From positions 1,054,001 to 1,118,000 of the forward strand of contig CP148265.1 of NCBI GenBank assembly GCA_045345765.1: a stretch of 64,000 bases of DNA, written 5' to 3'. Each line of letters begins with the position of its first letter. Positions within the stretch are counted from its first letter, which is position 1. Source of the stretch: JAOARY01 sp045345765. GTDB taxonomy: Bacteria; Bacillota; Clostridia; Peptostreptococcales; Peptostreptococcaceae. Position numbers and translations under genes: made by a program. Of the stretch, positions 17,428-27,194 are shown piece by piece. Below the pieces are notes generated by a model. It did no database searches. It saw only the letters and a list, made by a program, of their open reading frames with translations, and had not been told where the DNA came from.

Positions 17428-18663
17428 ATGAATATGAAAAGATTTTTAGCATCAACAATGATATTAGGTTTATCAATGGGAAGTTTATCTAATTTAGCTT
17501 TTGCATCAGAGGAAATAGTGAAAACTAATGAAAATATAGATATAGGATTTGAACATCCTCTAGCAAAACCTGAAATCAAATCATTATCACAAGAAATTTT
17601 AGCAAATAAAGATTTTAGTATTAATGATTTAATAATTAATATAAATGATTCTACATTAGAATCTAAATTTAAACCATATGTTGAAAATAACACTATAATG
17701 CTTCCACTAAATGATGTAGCTACATCATTAGGATTTAATATTACTTGGAATGAAAAATTAAATCAAATAGATATAAATAAAGGTCCTATATTTACATCTA
17801 TTAAAAATAATGAAAATAGATATTTCTTTGGAAGAATGGCTCCAGTAAAATTAAATGAAGCTCCAAAGATAATTGATGGCACAACCTATGTTCCTGTTGA
17901 ATTTTTTAGCAATATTTTAAGAATAGATAATAATTACGATTCAAAAAATCTAAGCTTAAATTTAAGACTAAAAGATAAAGAAGCAGGAAATAGTACCGAT
18001 ATAATTAAGGAGAAAATATCTATTGATGGTAATGCTTCAGACTCAAGAACAGTGGAAAGTTTTTCAAATAATGAAATTAAAAGAACTGTAAATGAAGATG
18101 AAAATAATGTTACTGTTGAAGGTTTTATAACTCAAATTATAAAAAAAGATAATGGCATAATTTCAATTCAAATTGGTGATATGTCTAATGGTGTTATACT
18201 TAACATAAGTGAAAATACTAAAATTCTTGATATAAATAATGAACAAATTAATATAGATGATTTAAAAGAAGGTTGTAAGATTAAAGCCACACATTCTATG
18301 ATGATGACTTCTAGTTTACCACCTCAAACAAATGCATTATCTATCAATTTATTAGAAGTTTCTAAAGATGAAATCACTAGAATTTCTGACGAAGAAACTA
18401 GTAAGGACTCTATCACTATCGAAGGTTATATCAAGAATATAAATATAACTGATCGTGGAACTAAAATGGTTCAAGTAGGAAGTTTTCAAAAAGGAGTTAT
18501 TCTTCTAATTGATGATGAAACTAAAATTACAGATGAATCTGGTAATGAAGTGGATTTTGATGAGTTAACAGAAGATACTAAAATACAAGCAGTACATTCT
18601 ATGGTTATGACTATGAGCATTCCTGGTCAAACTAGAGCTTTTGAAATAAAAGTTCTAAACTAA
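17428..18663 (+). CDS. Secreted stalk-domain protein, member 3 (two C-terminal modules)
   Basis: 411 residues from the ATG at 17428, chosen over an in-frame GTG at 17419 because AGAGGTG is then correctly spaced. The signal peptide ends after LAFA. Residues about 55-185 form the stalk domain (LPLNDVATSLGFNITWN, TTYVPVEFFSNILRI). After an acidic linker come two tandem copies of the module seen once in member 1. Copy 1 ends HSMMMTSSLPPQTNALSI and copy 2 ends HSMVMTMSIPGQTRAFEI. The array therefore shows one, zero and two modules in three adjacent paralogues. The protein is exported and its ligand is unknown. Met/His-rich motifs could suggest metal contact, but this is speculation. Confidence 0.82.
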   Translation: MNMKRFLASTMILGLSMGSLSNLAFASEEIVKTNENIDIGFEHPLAKPEIKSLSQEILANKDFSINDLIININDSTLESKFKPYVENNTIMLPLNDVATSLGFNITWNEKLNQIDINKGPIFTSIKNNENRYFFGRMAPVKLNEAPKIIDGTTYVPVEFFSNILRIDNNYDSKNLSLNLRLKDKEAGNSTDIIKEKISIDGNASDSRTVESFSNNEIKRTVNEDENNVTVEGFITQIIKKDNGIISIQIGDMSNGVILNISENTKILDINNEQINIDDLKEGCKIKATHSMMMTSSLPPQTNALSINLLEVSKDEITRISDEETSKDSITIEGYIKNINITDRGTKMVQVGSFQKGVILLIDDETKITDESGNEVDFDELTEDTKIQAVHSMVMTMSIPGQTRAFEIKVLN

Positions 18664-19021
18664 TAATTAATATTGGTAATAAAATAAAAGACTAAAATAG
18701 AGTGATTCATTCCTCAGTTCGATATTTATAAAAATTTGTGAAAGCTTAATATAGATGATAAAAATTATAAAAGATTCATCCTCTTTTAAATTTTTATCCC
18801 TGTATTAGATTTTATAGTACTTAAGTCAATTTTACTAAAGCTAATACATTTTTTAATATCCTTTTAATTTAATATATCCTTGTGATATCAACTATTTTAG
18901 TCAATTATTTTTATTATATATAACTTATAGCTATAAGTTTTTTCAAAACTAAATTTTTAATCTTTTAAATCAATATTTTCATTTTATGAAAATATTGATT
19001 CTTTTTTTGTTTATAAAGTTA
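18664..19021. other. Intergenic region with two hairpins, no gene seen
   Basis: About 358 bases between convergent genes. No supported coding sequence. It has a perfect short palindrome AACTTATAG/CTATAAGTT at 18922-18939 followed by T-rich sequence, and a stronger hairpin at 18968-19000 (listed). The rest is featureless AT-rich sequence. Confidence 0.6.
18968..19010. terminator. Terminator between convergent genes
   Basis: A 15-bp stem AATCAATATTTTCAT / ATGAAAATATTGATT with a 3-6 base loop, followed on the plus strand by CTTTTTTTG. It best serves plus-strand transcripts and may also end the symporter transcript. Confidence 0.8.
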
Positions 19022-20248
19022 TTATTTCGATGCTATCCAATCCTTACCTTCAACAAGTCTTGTAACCATCATAGATGCTATAGCATCTCCACTTGCATTT
19101 AAACAAGTTGCTGCTGGATCAACTAAAAATCCAATAGTTGCAATTATAGGAAATGCTTCTAATGGGAATCCAAACAAACTTACTATAAGCATTTCTCCAA
19201 CTAAACCACCACCAGGTGCTCCAGATAATACAAAAGCACTTAATACAGCAACAAGCATAGCCATTGCATATGTACCTATACCAGTAAATTCTCTATTAAA
19301 AATACCAAATAAAAAACTTATCTTTATTATTGATGATAAAACAGATCCATCCATATGCATAGTTGCACCCATAGGTAATACTATCTCTCTTATATCCTTT
19401 GGAACACCCATCTTATCACAAGCTTCAAGATTTATCGGTAAAGTCGCAACAGAACTTTGTGTTGCAAAAGCTGTTATTGCTGGATTTGCTATATTTTTAA
19501 ACATTCTTCTTACACCTTCTTTTCCTCCAGCAAAATATGCATACATAGGAAAAGCTAAGAAGAAATACAAGATACACATAGGATAATATATAAGCATTGT
19601 TCTTCCGTAATCACCAATTAAACTTGGGCCAAACTTGCCAACTAGATTTGCAAAATATGCACCTAAACCAATTGGAGCATAAAGCATTATAACATCAACC
19701 ATTTTCATTATTACATCATTTAAATTATTAAGTAATTTTCCAATACCACTTTCTTCTCCGCCACAAGCACTAACACAAAATCCAAACAGAATAGAGAATA
19801 CTATAATAGGTAACATATTTTTTTTGCTTAATAATCCCGAAAAATCATCAACAGTTAACGAACCTACTACTAATTCACCAATACTTGCAGTTTCCTTAAT
19901 TTCTGCTGCAACAAAATTAATAGCACTTCCAGCCGCAGGAGGGAATATATTAACAACAGTTATAACTAATATCCCTGCAATAGCTCCTGTTACAACAAAA
20001 ACTAAAATAAGATTTCCTAATATCTTTCCTAATCTTTTCATATTAACCATATTACCAACAGCACTTGAAATAGAAACAAAAACCATTGGAACAACTATTG
20101 TAAATAATAGATTTAAGAATATATCTCCAACAGGTGCTAATATTGTTGCTTTTTCTCCTAATAAAATTCCTAATATAGATCCTATTATAATTCCACCAAG
20201 CAACATTATTGGAAATAGATAATTTTTTAAATTAAACGATTTTTTCAT
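19022..20248 (-). CDS. Dicarboxylate/amino acid:cation symporter (DAACS family)
   Basis: 408 residues, standard for GltP/SstT-type carriers. About eight membrane helices and two re-entrant loops are visible. The serine-rich loop is TAFATQSSVATLPIN, and the substrate region includes LPMGATMHMDGSV and the C-terminal PAATCLNASGDAIASMMVTRL. The family takes up glutamate, aspartate, serine or other small acids with Na+ or H+. It sits last behind the desulfhydrase and beta-lyase genes on one strand with short gaps (84 and 80 bases), so it may import the amino acid that those enzymes break down (cysteine or cystine-like substrate). That substrate is inferred from context only. Confidence 0.88.
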   Translation of the reverse strand: MKKSFNLKNYLFPIMLLGGIIIGSILGILLGEKATILAPVGDIFLNLLFTIVVPMVFVSISSAVGNMVNMKRLGKILGNLILVFVVTGAIAGILVITVVNIFPPAAGSAINFVAAEIKETASIGELVVGSLTVDDFSGLLSKKNMLPIIVFSILFGFCVSACGGEESGIGKLLNNLNDVIMKMVDVIMLYAPIGLGAYFANLVGKFGPSLIGDYGRTMLIYYPMCILYFFLAFPMYAYFAGGKEGVRRMFKNIANPAITAFATQSSVATLPINLEACDKMGVPKDIREIVLPMGATMHMDGSVLSSIIKISFLFGIFNREFTGIGTYAMAMLVAVLSAFVLSGAPGGGLVGEMLIVSLFGFPLEAFPIIATIGFLVDPAATCLNASGDAIASMMVTRLVEGKDWIASK

Positions 20249-20332
20249 ATTATAACTCCTTTAAACATTTCTAAATACATTAAAAGACTTTCATACCAAT
20301 ATTTATTCTTTTTTAAAAATTTGCAAAACCAA

Positions 20333-21529
20333 TTAATTATTTTTTGTAAGTTCATCAACTGCATCTTTTAATTGTTTCATCGCTTCCTCTAATACAGATT
20401 TTGGACATGCCGCATTCAATCTCATAAATCCATTTAATGACCTTCCAAATTTATCACCTTCATTTAAACCCAATTTTGCTTTTTTAATCATAAAATTCTT
20501 TAATTCTTCATTATTTAACCCTAACTCTCTACAATCTAACCATACTAGATATGTTGCATCAGGAAGATTTGGTTTTATCTTAGGTATATATTTAGCACAA
20601 TAATCTTTGATGAAATCAAAATTCTTTGATATATAATCAAGCACTTGTTCTAACCATTCTTCACCGTCATTAAACGCAGCTTCCATTGCAACCGAACTAA
20701 AAGCATTATTTCTACAAATATCCATATTACTCCAAAATTCATCGTATTTTTCTTTCATTTTTAAATTAGGAAAAACAGTCGTCGATGCTTGTAATCCTGC
20801 TAAATTAAATGTTTTTGTCCCTGATATACAGCTTATTACATGATTTTTTATTTCATCTGATATAGTTGCAGTTGGAACAAACTCTTTATTGTGAAATATT
20901 AAATCTGAATGAATTTCATCAGAAACTACTAAAACATCGTGCTTTATACAGATTTCAACCATTTTTTTTAATTCTTCTTTAGTCCAAACTATACCTAAAG
21001 GATTATGAGGACTACATAATAAAAATATTTTAGATTCCTTAACTTTATTTTCAAAATCCCAAAAATCGATTTCCCAAACTCCATTTTTTTCTACCAATTT
21101 ATTTTCTACCAATTTATTTTCTAACACTCTTCTATCTAAAAATTCTGTTATCTCATAAAATTCTGAATATACAGGTGTTTGTATTAGAATATTATCTCCT
21201 TTATTTGAAAAACAATTCATAATTGCAGCTAACGTTGGAACTACTCCTAAACTCCAACTAACTAAAGTTTTATCTATATTCCAATTATTTCTCCTTAACT
21301 TCCAATTACATATTGATTCAAAATAAGAATCTGGTCTTGAAGTATATCCATAAATCCCTTCATTAGCTTTCGATACTAATGCATCTATTATAGGCTTAGC
21401 AGTCTTAAAATCCATATCTGCAATCCATAAAGGAATTACATCATCTGTACCAAACTTCTTTGTTCTTTCGTCATATTTTGCAGCTCTAGTATTTTTTCTG
21501 TCTACTATTTCATCAAAATTATAAATCAT
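20333..21529 (-). CDS. patB: PatB/MalY-type PLP beta-lyase (cystathionine/cysteine lyase)
   Basis: 398 residues, a fold-type I PLP enzyme. The N-terminus (NFDEIVDRKNTRAAKYD, then PLWIADMDFKTAKPI) is the MalY/PatB signature. The PLP lysine is in ISGTKTFNLAGLQAS, preceded by VSDEIHSDLIF. It should cleave the C-S bond of cystathionine, cysteine or related compounds to pyruvate, ammonia and a thiol. Near residue 135 a 5-codon direct repeat (ENKLV ENKLV) comes from a 15-bp tandem duplication. It keeps the frame. It lies between the desulfhydrase and symporter genes and probably shares the sigma-54-driven transcript. Confidence 0.88.
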   Translation of the reverse strand: MIYNFDEIVDRKNTRAAKYDERTKKFGTDDVIPLWIADMDFKTAKPIIDALVSKANEGIYGYTSRPDSYFESICNWKLRRNNWNIDKTLVSWSLGVVPTLAAIMNCFSNKGDNILIQTPVYSEFYEITEFLDRRVLENKLVENKLVEKNGVWEIDFWDFENKVKESKIFLLCSPHNPLGIVWTKEELKKMVEICIKHDVLVVSDEIHSDLIFHNKEFVPTATISDEIKNHVISCISGTKTFNLAGLQASTTVFPNLKMKEKYDEFWSNMDICRNNAFSSVAMEAAFNDGEEWLEQVLDYISKNFDFIKDYCAKYIPKIKPNLPDATYLVWLDCRELGLNNEELKNFMIKKAKLGLNEGDKFGRSLNGFMRLNAACPKSVLEEAMKQLKDAVDELTKNN

Positions 21530-21609
21530 ATAATAGCTCCTTTTGTTTTTGTTTTTATTATTTTCTAAAGTTTTAAATTAAGCTTTTATTATTAGTCTTT
21601 ATTACTTTT

Positions 21610-22593
21610 TTAAAATTCAAATTCATCTTCCTTTGGAAATAGTCCAAACAATCCGCCAGTATGAATAAATAATATATTTTTAGAATCTTTTAGTCTACCT
21701 TTTTTTAATTCTTGAACCAAGCCATACATAGCTTTACCAGTATAAACAGGATCTAATATTATCCCTTGCATCTTAGCAAAATCGCTGATGAATCTAAGTT
21801 CCTCTTTTGTACTTAATGCATAACCTCTACCAACATATCCATCTATTATAGATATATCATCTTTTGTAAACTCTATTTTTTCTTTAGTATAATTAAAACT
21901 TTCTTTTAAAATACTACTTATTTCATCTTTAAAATAATCTACATCATGGCATACATTTATCCCTATTATTTTCGCAGAGTTTTTATTTATTTTATTAGCA
22001 TAAAATAATCCTGCAAATGTCCCACCAGAACCGACTGTTGTTACTATTGTATCGAATTTAATATCCAATTCTTTTTCTTGACTTAGAATTTCTTCCATGG
22101 CTTCATAATATCCAAATGTCCCAATTCCATTTGATGCACCTTCTGGAATAACAAAAGCTTTAAAACCTGATTTTTCTAGTCTTTGTTTTTCCTTATTCAT
22201 AATATCAATTCTATTTTTGTCGTAATCTTCTTGAGTGATGAATTTAAATTCTGTACCAAATAAATTATCTAAAAAATAATTTCCATTAGTTTTTTGACCA
22301 TTGTCCTTTAATACTAATAGTGATTTAATTCCTAATGTTGCAGCTAGACAAGCTGTAGCTCTTGCATGATTTGATTGTATCCCTCCACAAGTAATTAGAT
22401 AATCAAAACCATTATCCAAAGCTTCCTTTACTACATACTCTAATTTTCTTATTTTGTTACCTGATAGTTCTGTTCCTGTTTGATCATCTCTTTTAATGTA
22501 TATGTTTTTATCACTAAAAAAATTTGATAAACGTTCTAATTTTTGAATTTTTGTAGGTAAATTTGCGACTTCTATTTTCTTTGGTATATCCAT
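21610..22593 (-). CDS. dcyD: D-cysteine desulfhydrase / ACC-deaminase-family PLP enzyme
   Basis: 327 residues, a fold-type II PLP enzyme. YIKRDDQTGTELSGNKIRKLEY contains the PLP lysine within the SGNKIRKLE motif. The SNHARATA loop, VTTVGSGGTFAG phosphate-binding glycines and LDPVYTGKAMYGL with ILFIHTGG near the end match DcyD. These enzymes break D-cysteine (or related D-amino acids) to pyruvate, sulfide and ammonia. ACC deaminase itself is less likely given the context. It is the first gene of a probable three-gene operon with patB and a symporter, and a sigma-54-type promoter lies about 50 bases ahead. The activator gene is directly upstream. Confidence 0.87.
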   Translation of the reverse strand: MDIPKKIEVANLPTKIQKLERLSNFFSDKNIYIKRDDQTGTELSGNKIRKLEYVVKEALDNGFDYLITCGGIQSNHARATACLAATLGIKSLLVLKDNGQKTNGNYFLDNLFGTEFKFITQEDYDKNRIDIMNKEKQRLEKSGFKAFVIPEGASNGIGTFGYYEAMEEILSQEKELDIKFDTIVTTVGSGGTFAGLFYANKINKNSAKIIGINVCHDVDYFKDEISSILKESFNYTKEKIEFTKDDISIIDGYVGRGYALSTKEELRFISDFAKMQGIILDPVYTGKAMYGLVQELKKGRLKDSKNILFIHTGGLFGLFPKEDEFEF

Positions 22594-22640
22594 AAATTTA
22601 TGACTCCTTCCTTATAATTTTTTATTCAATTTAAATATGA

Positions 22641-22656
22641 GCATTATTTATGCCAA
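22641..22656 (-). promoter_or_regulatory. Sigma-54 (-24/-12) promoter of the desulfhydrase operon
   Basis: On the minus strand the sequence is TTGGCATAAATAATGC. The GG and GC are exactly ten bases apart, as sigma-54 requires. The start would be about 36 bases before the dcyD ATG. The neighbouring sigma-54 activator gene makes this assignment stronger than the motif alone. Confidence 0.75.
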
Positions 22657-22681
22657 TAAAAAAATAAGTATTATAAGCCTT

Positions 22682-22747
22682 TTAAAAAAAACAATAAGAA
22701 AAACTGGGATAATAACACCCCATTATCTTATGTCATTATCCCAGTTT
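22682..22747 (-). terminator. Terminator of the sigma-54 activator gene
   Basis: A 13-bp stem AAACTGGGATAAT / ATTATCCCAGTTT that includes the last codons of the activator gene. Minus-strand readout continues into TTTTTCTTATTGTTTTTTTT. It separates the activator transcript from the dcyD operon. Confidence 0.85.
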
Positions 22748-24822
22748 ATATTTTGAATTATTTTCAATCCCAAAGTTGTTAATTTTGTTCCACCTCTACC
22801 GTTTGATAATATTAGTAAATTGTATTTTTCTAAAGTTGATAATATATTTCTCACCTCTGCTTCAGTCAAAAATAATCCCTTTTCATTTGCTAATTTAACA
22901 ATACTTCTTCTACCTATTCGCTTTCTTTTTTTGAAACTTTCTTCTAAACAATCTAAAACAAATTTATATTCATAAATCTTTGAACCTATCTCATCTTTTA
23001 ATCTATCAACACTTTCTAATCTTTCTTTTAACTCTTTTTTTAATTCTTTATCTTCTTCATTTTCTATTTTTAATCCATCATTATTTTCTCTAAGCATTTT
23101 AGGTAAATCAACAAATTCTATATAATCTTTATCCAAATAAGCTAGATATTCAACATAATTTTTTAATTCTCTTAAATTGCCATCCCAATAATAATTCTTA
23201 AATAATTCTTCAACTTCCTTACTTAGTTCAAATTTTGCATTTATTTTTGATTTCATATATTCAAATAATATTAATATATCTTCTTTTCTCTCTCTTAACG
23301 GTATTATTTCTAATGGTAATACATTCAACCTGTAATATAAGTCTTTTCTGAACTTTCCTTTTTTAACTAATTCTTTTAAATTCTTATTTGTAGCAGCTAT
23401 AATTCTTGTATCAATCTTTATTACACTATCTCCCCCAAGTCTCATAACTTCTCGTTCTTGTATTACTCTAAGGAGTCTTGATTGTAAACATAAATCCATT
23501 TCTCCTACTTCATCTAAAAATAATGTCCCTTTATGTGCTAATTCAAATAATCCTAATTTACCCCCTTTTCTAGCTCCTGTAAATGCACCTTCTTCATATC
23601 CAAATAATTCGCTTTCCAATAAACTTTCTGGTAATGCTGCACAATTTACTGCTACAAATTGATATTCTTTTCGTTTTGAATTATTGTGAATTGCTTGAGC
23701 AAATAATTCTTTTCCAGTTCCACTTTCTCCAGTTATCAACACTGAACTTTGTGATTTTGCCATCTTTTTAGCTACATTTTTTATCTCAACAAATTCTTTA
23801 CTTTGACCTATAATATCTTCAAATTTATATTTAGCAATGTGGCCATGGCCTAATAATTGAGCTCTTAATTTATGCTGTTTCTTTTCTTTTTCTTCAAACA
23901 CATTCATTATAATTAAAGCTCCAGTTATTTTACCCCCAGTGAAAATAGGCATAGCTCCTACACTTATATCTCTTCCACTTATTTTAATGAGTTTATTTTC
24001 TAAAATTTTTCCATCATTAATTGTTTGTTCAAAAGGTATTTTGCTTATTTTTTCTGATAGATAACAGCCCTCAATCTTTCCCTTATAATCTATAATTTTT
24101 TTAGCTTTTTTGGTACAAGCTCTGATAATACCAAATTGATCTACTAATATAATTCCTTCATCCATAACATTTAATACAGTATTTAACTCACTTTCTAATG
24201 TATTTGCTTTGCCTATCAATTTTGTTATTTCTTCACTTGGAACCATCAAACTTTCAAAATAATTTAAAACCCTCTCTTGCTTTAACATATATTCCATATT
24301 TAATTTTATTGCTATATTTGTAATCGTATTAACATCTAACACCCTATGCCCAATATCTATTGTTTTTTTGACAAAAGAAGGTACACACTGAGTTTCTCCT
24401 GGAGTTAATGCCAAATCTATTTTAGGAATATTTAATACTCCTGGGTATACAGGGATAAATTCCAAATTATTTATTCCGATTCTATCAAGCAATGCAATTG
24501 CTTCAAAAGTCATCTCCGCACTATAATTTACAAGCAAAACTTTTTTATTATTTTTTATTTGTGCTATTTTTTTATATTGGTCTTTAGTTATAGTTCTACT
24601 TATGATAATTATCTTCGCATGCGAAGGTATGTATTTTTTTACGGATACATAAATTGATTCTAATGACACAACAACAACATCAGTATCTATTAATTTATTA
24701 ATTTGTTGCTTGTCATAAGAATAAAAATTTATATCCACTAATTCTCCAAATAATGTTTTTAAATTTTTTGAATATATCTTTGCTACACTTTCAAAAAATG
24801 TGATTATAGTGATTTTTTTCAC
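22723..24822 (-). CDS. Sigma-54-dependent activator (PrpR-N-like sensor, PAS, AAA+)
   Basis: 699 residues. Residues 1-190 resemble the PrpR N-terminal sensor domain. About 200-310 is a PAS domain (NVMDEGIILVDQFGIIRACTKKA). About 335-565 is the AAA+ domain with Walker A GESGTGKE, the sigma-54-contact loop GAFTGARKGG and Walker B GTLFLDEVGEMD. The C-terminus lacks the usual Fis helix-turn-helix and instead ends in a winged-helix-like region (SIVKLANEKGLFLTEAEVRNILSTLEKYNLL). It should hydrolyse ATP to open sigma-54 promoters. It lies just upstream of the dcyD-patB-symporter genes, with a matching promoter. In C. difficile a sigma-54 activator named CdsR controls cysteine catabolism, a plausible functional parallel. 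Confidence 0.9.
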   Translation of the reverse strand: MKKITIITFFESVAKIYSKNLKTLFGELVDINFYSYDKQQINKLIDTDVVVVSLESIYVSVKKYIPSHAKIIIISRTITKDQYKKIAQIKNNKKVLLVNYSAEMTFEAIALLDRIGINNLEFIPVYPGVLNIPKIDLALTPGETQCVPSFVKKTIDIGHRVLDVNTITNIAIKLNMEYMLKQERVLNYFESLMVPSEEITKLIGKANTLESELNTVLNVMDEGIILVDQFGIIRACTKKAKKIIDYKGKIEGCYLSEKISKIPFEQTINDGKILENKLIKISGRDISVGAMPIFTGGKITGALIIMNVFEEKEKKQHKLRAQLLGHGHIAKYKFEDIIGQSKEFVEIKNVAKKMAKSQSSVLITGESGTGKELFAQAIHNNSKRKEYQFVAVNCAALPESLLESELFGYEEGAFTGARKGGKLGLFELAHKGTLFLDEVGEMDLCLQSRLLRVIQEREVMRLGGDSVIKIDTRIIAATNKNLKELVKKGKFRKDLYYRLNVLPLEIIPLRERKEDILILFEYMKSKINAKFELSKEVEELFKNYYWDGNLRELKNYVEYLAYLDKDYIEFVDLPKMLRENNDGLKIENEEDKELKKELKERLESVDRLKDEIGSKIYEYKFVLDCLEESFKKRKRIGRRSIVKLANEKGLFLTEAEVRNILSTLEKYNLLILSNGRGGTKLTTLGLKIIQNINWDNDIR

Positions 24823-25098
24823 AATAAATCCTCCTTATTTTTTTAATTAATCTAACTCCATAAACTAAATTTTTTTATTTTCTGTTTATATCTAATTAAA
24901 ACCCATAATAATTAATAATTAAATACTAATATATAATATTTTAAAATTATTTTTTTATATTATATGAATAATCTTGATTATTTTCCTTTATCTTTTTACA
25001 AGTTTAATGCTATAATAAAAAAAATTATTCATTGTAAATATAATCAAAGAAATATTTTTATATGTAATTAAGTTATTTATTTTTAAGGAGGTATTTTT

Positions 25099-27159
25099 AT
25101 GAAGAAACAATCAAGTATAAGATATAAGCTAACCTTATCCATAGTAATAATAATGCTAATTCCGTCATTGATACTTACAATTTACATGGGAACAACTTTA
25201 AACAATGAACTGGAAAACAATTTCACAAAATCTTCTCTTAAGGAAATTACTCAAGTCGATAATGCACTTAATATCTATTTTGAATCTGTTGAAGAAAATA
25301 CAAATTTATTAGCTTCAAATTCAAAAGTCAAACAAGCAGATCAAAGCATTACAAATTACATCAACAAAAAAAATATAACACTTATGACACCCTCAAAAAA
25401 CGGAGGATTAGAACAAGAAATTTATGAATATTATGATGATTTTGCAAAAACTCATCCAAAATCTACTTATATTTATATGGCAACAAAAGATGGCTCTTAT
25501 ATTCAATGGCCTCAATCATCAAATGAAAATAATTATGACCCTAGAAAAAGACCATTTTATAAAGCTGTAATAGAAAATAATTATAAAACCATAAGGACTA
25601 CACCTTATTATTACCCTGCTGATAATTCAGTTATCATAAGTACTGTAAGTCCAATATTTGATGATAATAATGAATTTATAGGAGTTCAAGGTTTGGATGT
25701 TGGTCTTAATGCACTTACCAAAATAATAGAAAATATTAAAATTGGCGAAAGTGGTTATTTAGTACTTTTAGATTCTAATGGTACAATTTTAGCTAATCCC
25801 AAAAATCCAGATAGTAATTTTTCAAATATATCAGATTTAAATATTGAAGGCTTTGATGTCATGCAAAAGAAAAATTACACTTATAAAATACACCTAGATA
25901 ATAAAAAATATTATGCACAATTATATACATCAGATAAATCAGGCTGGAAATACATAGCTCTTATTGAGCATAGTGAATTTAGTAGTAAAATAAATAAATT
26001 GATTTTGATTTTAGCTTCAATAAGTTTATCTTTAGTTTTAATTTTATCAATATTATCTTTTTATTTTTCTAAAAAATTTACAAGACCGATATTAGAACTT
26101 ACAAATAATATCGCTTATATTGCTAATGGTGATTTTACAAAACAAATTGATAAAAAAATTATAAATCAAGATGACGAACTTGGTATTTTAGCTAAATCTA
26201 TAGATAAAGTTAGAACTGATTTAGCTATAATGGTAGATAATATAATAAAAACTTCACAGACACTTTATAAATCATCTGACCAAATATATAATATGTCTAA
26301 TGAAATAAAAGAGTCTTCAAAGAATATCTCAACATCAATATATGAAGTTGCAAAAGGTGCTGAAGAACAAGCTAAGAATGTAGAGGAAGGTGCTTATAAT
26401 ATTGATGAACTTTCTAGTGAATTAGATATTTTATATGATAAAAATAATAAATTAAATATATTAGCTAAAGATACTAAAAATATAAATGAAAGAGGATTTG
26501 AAACTTTTAATGAATTAGAATTAAAGTCCATTGATGTTCAAAATTCAGTTGAAAATATAAGCAATATAATAAATAATATGGATATTATGTCTAATGAAAT
26601 TAGTTCTATAACAGACACTATAACTAATATATCTAGTCAAACTAATTTACTTGCTTTAAATGCAGCAATAGAAGCTGCCAGAGCTGGTGAACATGGAAAA
26701 GGTTTTTCAGTTGTAGCTCAAGAAGTTAGAAATTTAGCAGAACAATCTAATAATGCTACTAATAATATAAAAGATATAATTGATAAAATTCAAATACTAT
26801 CTAATAATGCAGTCACAAGCATGGATGAAGCTAAAAATACAACAGCTATACAAAGTAAATTTATGAGAGAAACAAAAGAATTATTCAAAAAAATTAATGA
26901 AACTCTAAATAAATTTATAGATGATTTGTCTTCTATGGATTATTATTATCAAGATATCAATTTAAAGAAAAATAAATTAGTTGAAATAACTTCAAATCTA
27001 TCTGCATTATCAGAAGAAAATTCTGCTTCAGCAGAGGAAGTTACAGCTTGTTCAGAAGAACAATATGCAGTTAGCGAAAACATAAATAATTCTATTTCTA
27101 ATCTAAAAACATTATCTGAAGAATTAAAAGAATTTGTTTCTAAATTCAAAATAAATTAA
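25099..27159 (+). CDS. Methyl-accepting chemotaxis protein with dCache sensor
   Basis: 686 residues. The first membrane helix is about 10-32. An extracellular dCache-type sensor spans about 35-290 (YDPRKRPFYKAV and GVQGLDVGL are typical). A second helix lies about 297-320, then HAMP (about 321-375) and the cytoplasmic signalling domain with the hairpin tip ISSQTNLLALNAAIEAARAGE. No CheR-binding pentapeptide is at the C-terminus. It senses a small ligand outside and controls CheA. A GGAGG site precedes the start. The next gene, apbE, follows after 35 bases and is probably co-transcribed. This does not prove a functional link to redox. Confidence 0.93.
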   Translation: MKKQSSIRYKLTLSIVIIMLIPSLILTIYMGTTLNNELENNFTKSSLKEITQVDNALNIYFESVEENTNLLASNSKVKQADQSITNYINKKNITLMTPSKNGGLEQEIYEYYDDFAKTHPKSTYIYMATKDGSYIQWPQSSNENNYDPRKRPFYKAVIENNYKTIRTTPYYYPADNSVIISTVSPIFDDNNEFIGVQGLDVGLNALTKIIENIKIGESGYLVLLDSNGTILANPKNPDSNFSNISDLNIEGFDVMQKKNYTYKIHLDNKKYYAQLYTSDKSGWKYIALIEHSEFSSKINKLILILASISLSLVLILSILSFYFSKKFTRPILELTNNIAYIANGDFTKQIDKKIINQDDELGILAKSIDKVRTDLAIMVDNIIKTSQTLYKSSDQIYNMSNEIKESSKNISTSIYEVAKGAEEQAKNVEEGAYNIDELSSELDILYDKNNKLNILAKDTKNINERGFETFNELELKSIDVQNSVENISNIINNMDIMSNEISSITDTITNISSQTNLLALNAAIEAARAGEHGKGFSVVAQEVRNLAEQSNNATNNIKDIIDKIQILSNNAVTSMDEAKNTTAIQSKFMRETKELFKKINETLNKFIDDLSSMDYYYQDINLKKNKLVEITSNLSALSEENSASAEEVTACSEEQYAVSENINNSISNLKTLSEELKEFVSKFKIN

Positions 27160-27194
27160 AATATACATGTATATTAATTTTAAGAGGTGATTTT

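Noticed and set aside
15716..18663. Copper amine oxidases
   Set aside because: Only the N-terminal-like stalk domain is present; no topaquinone site or catalytic domain in any of the three proteins.
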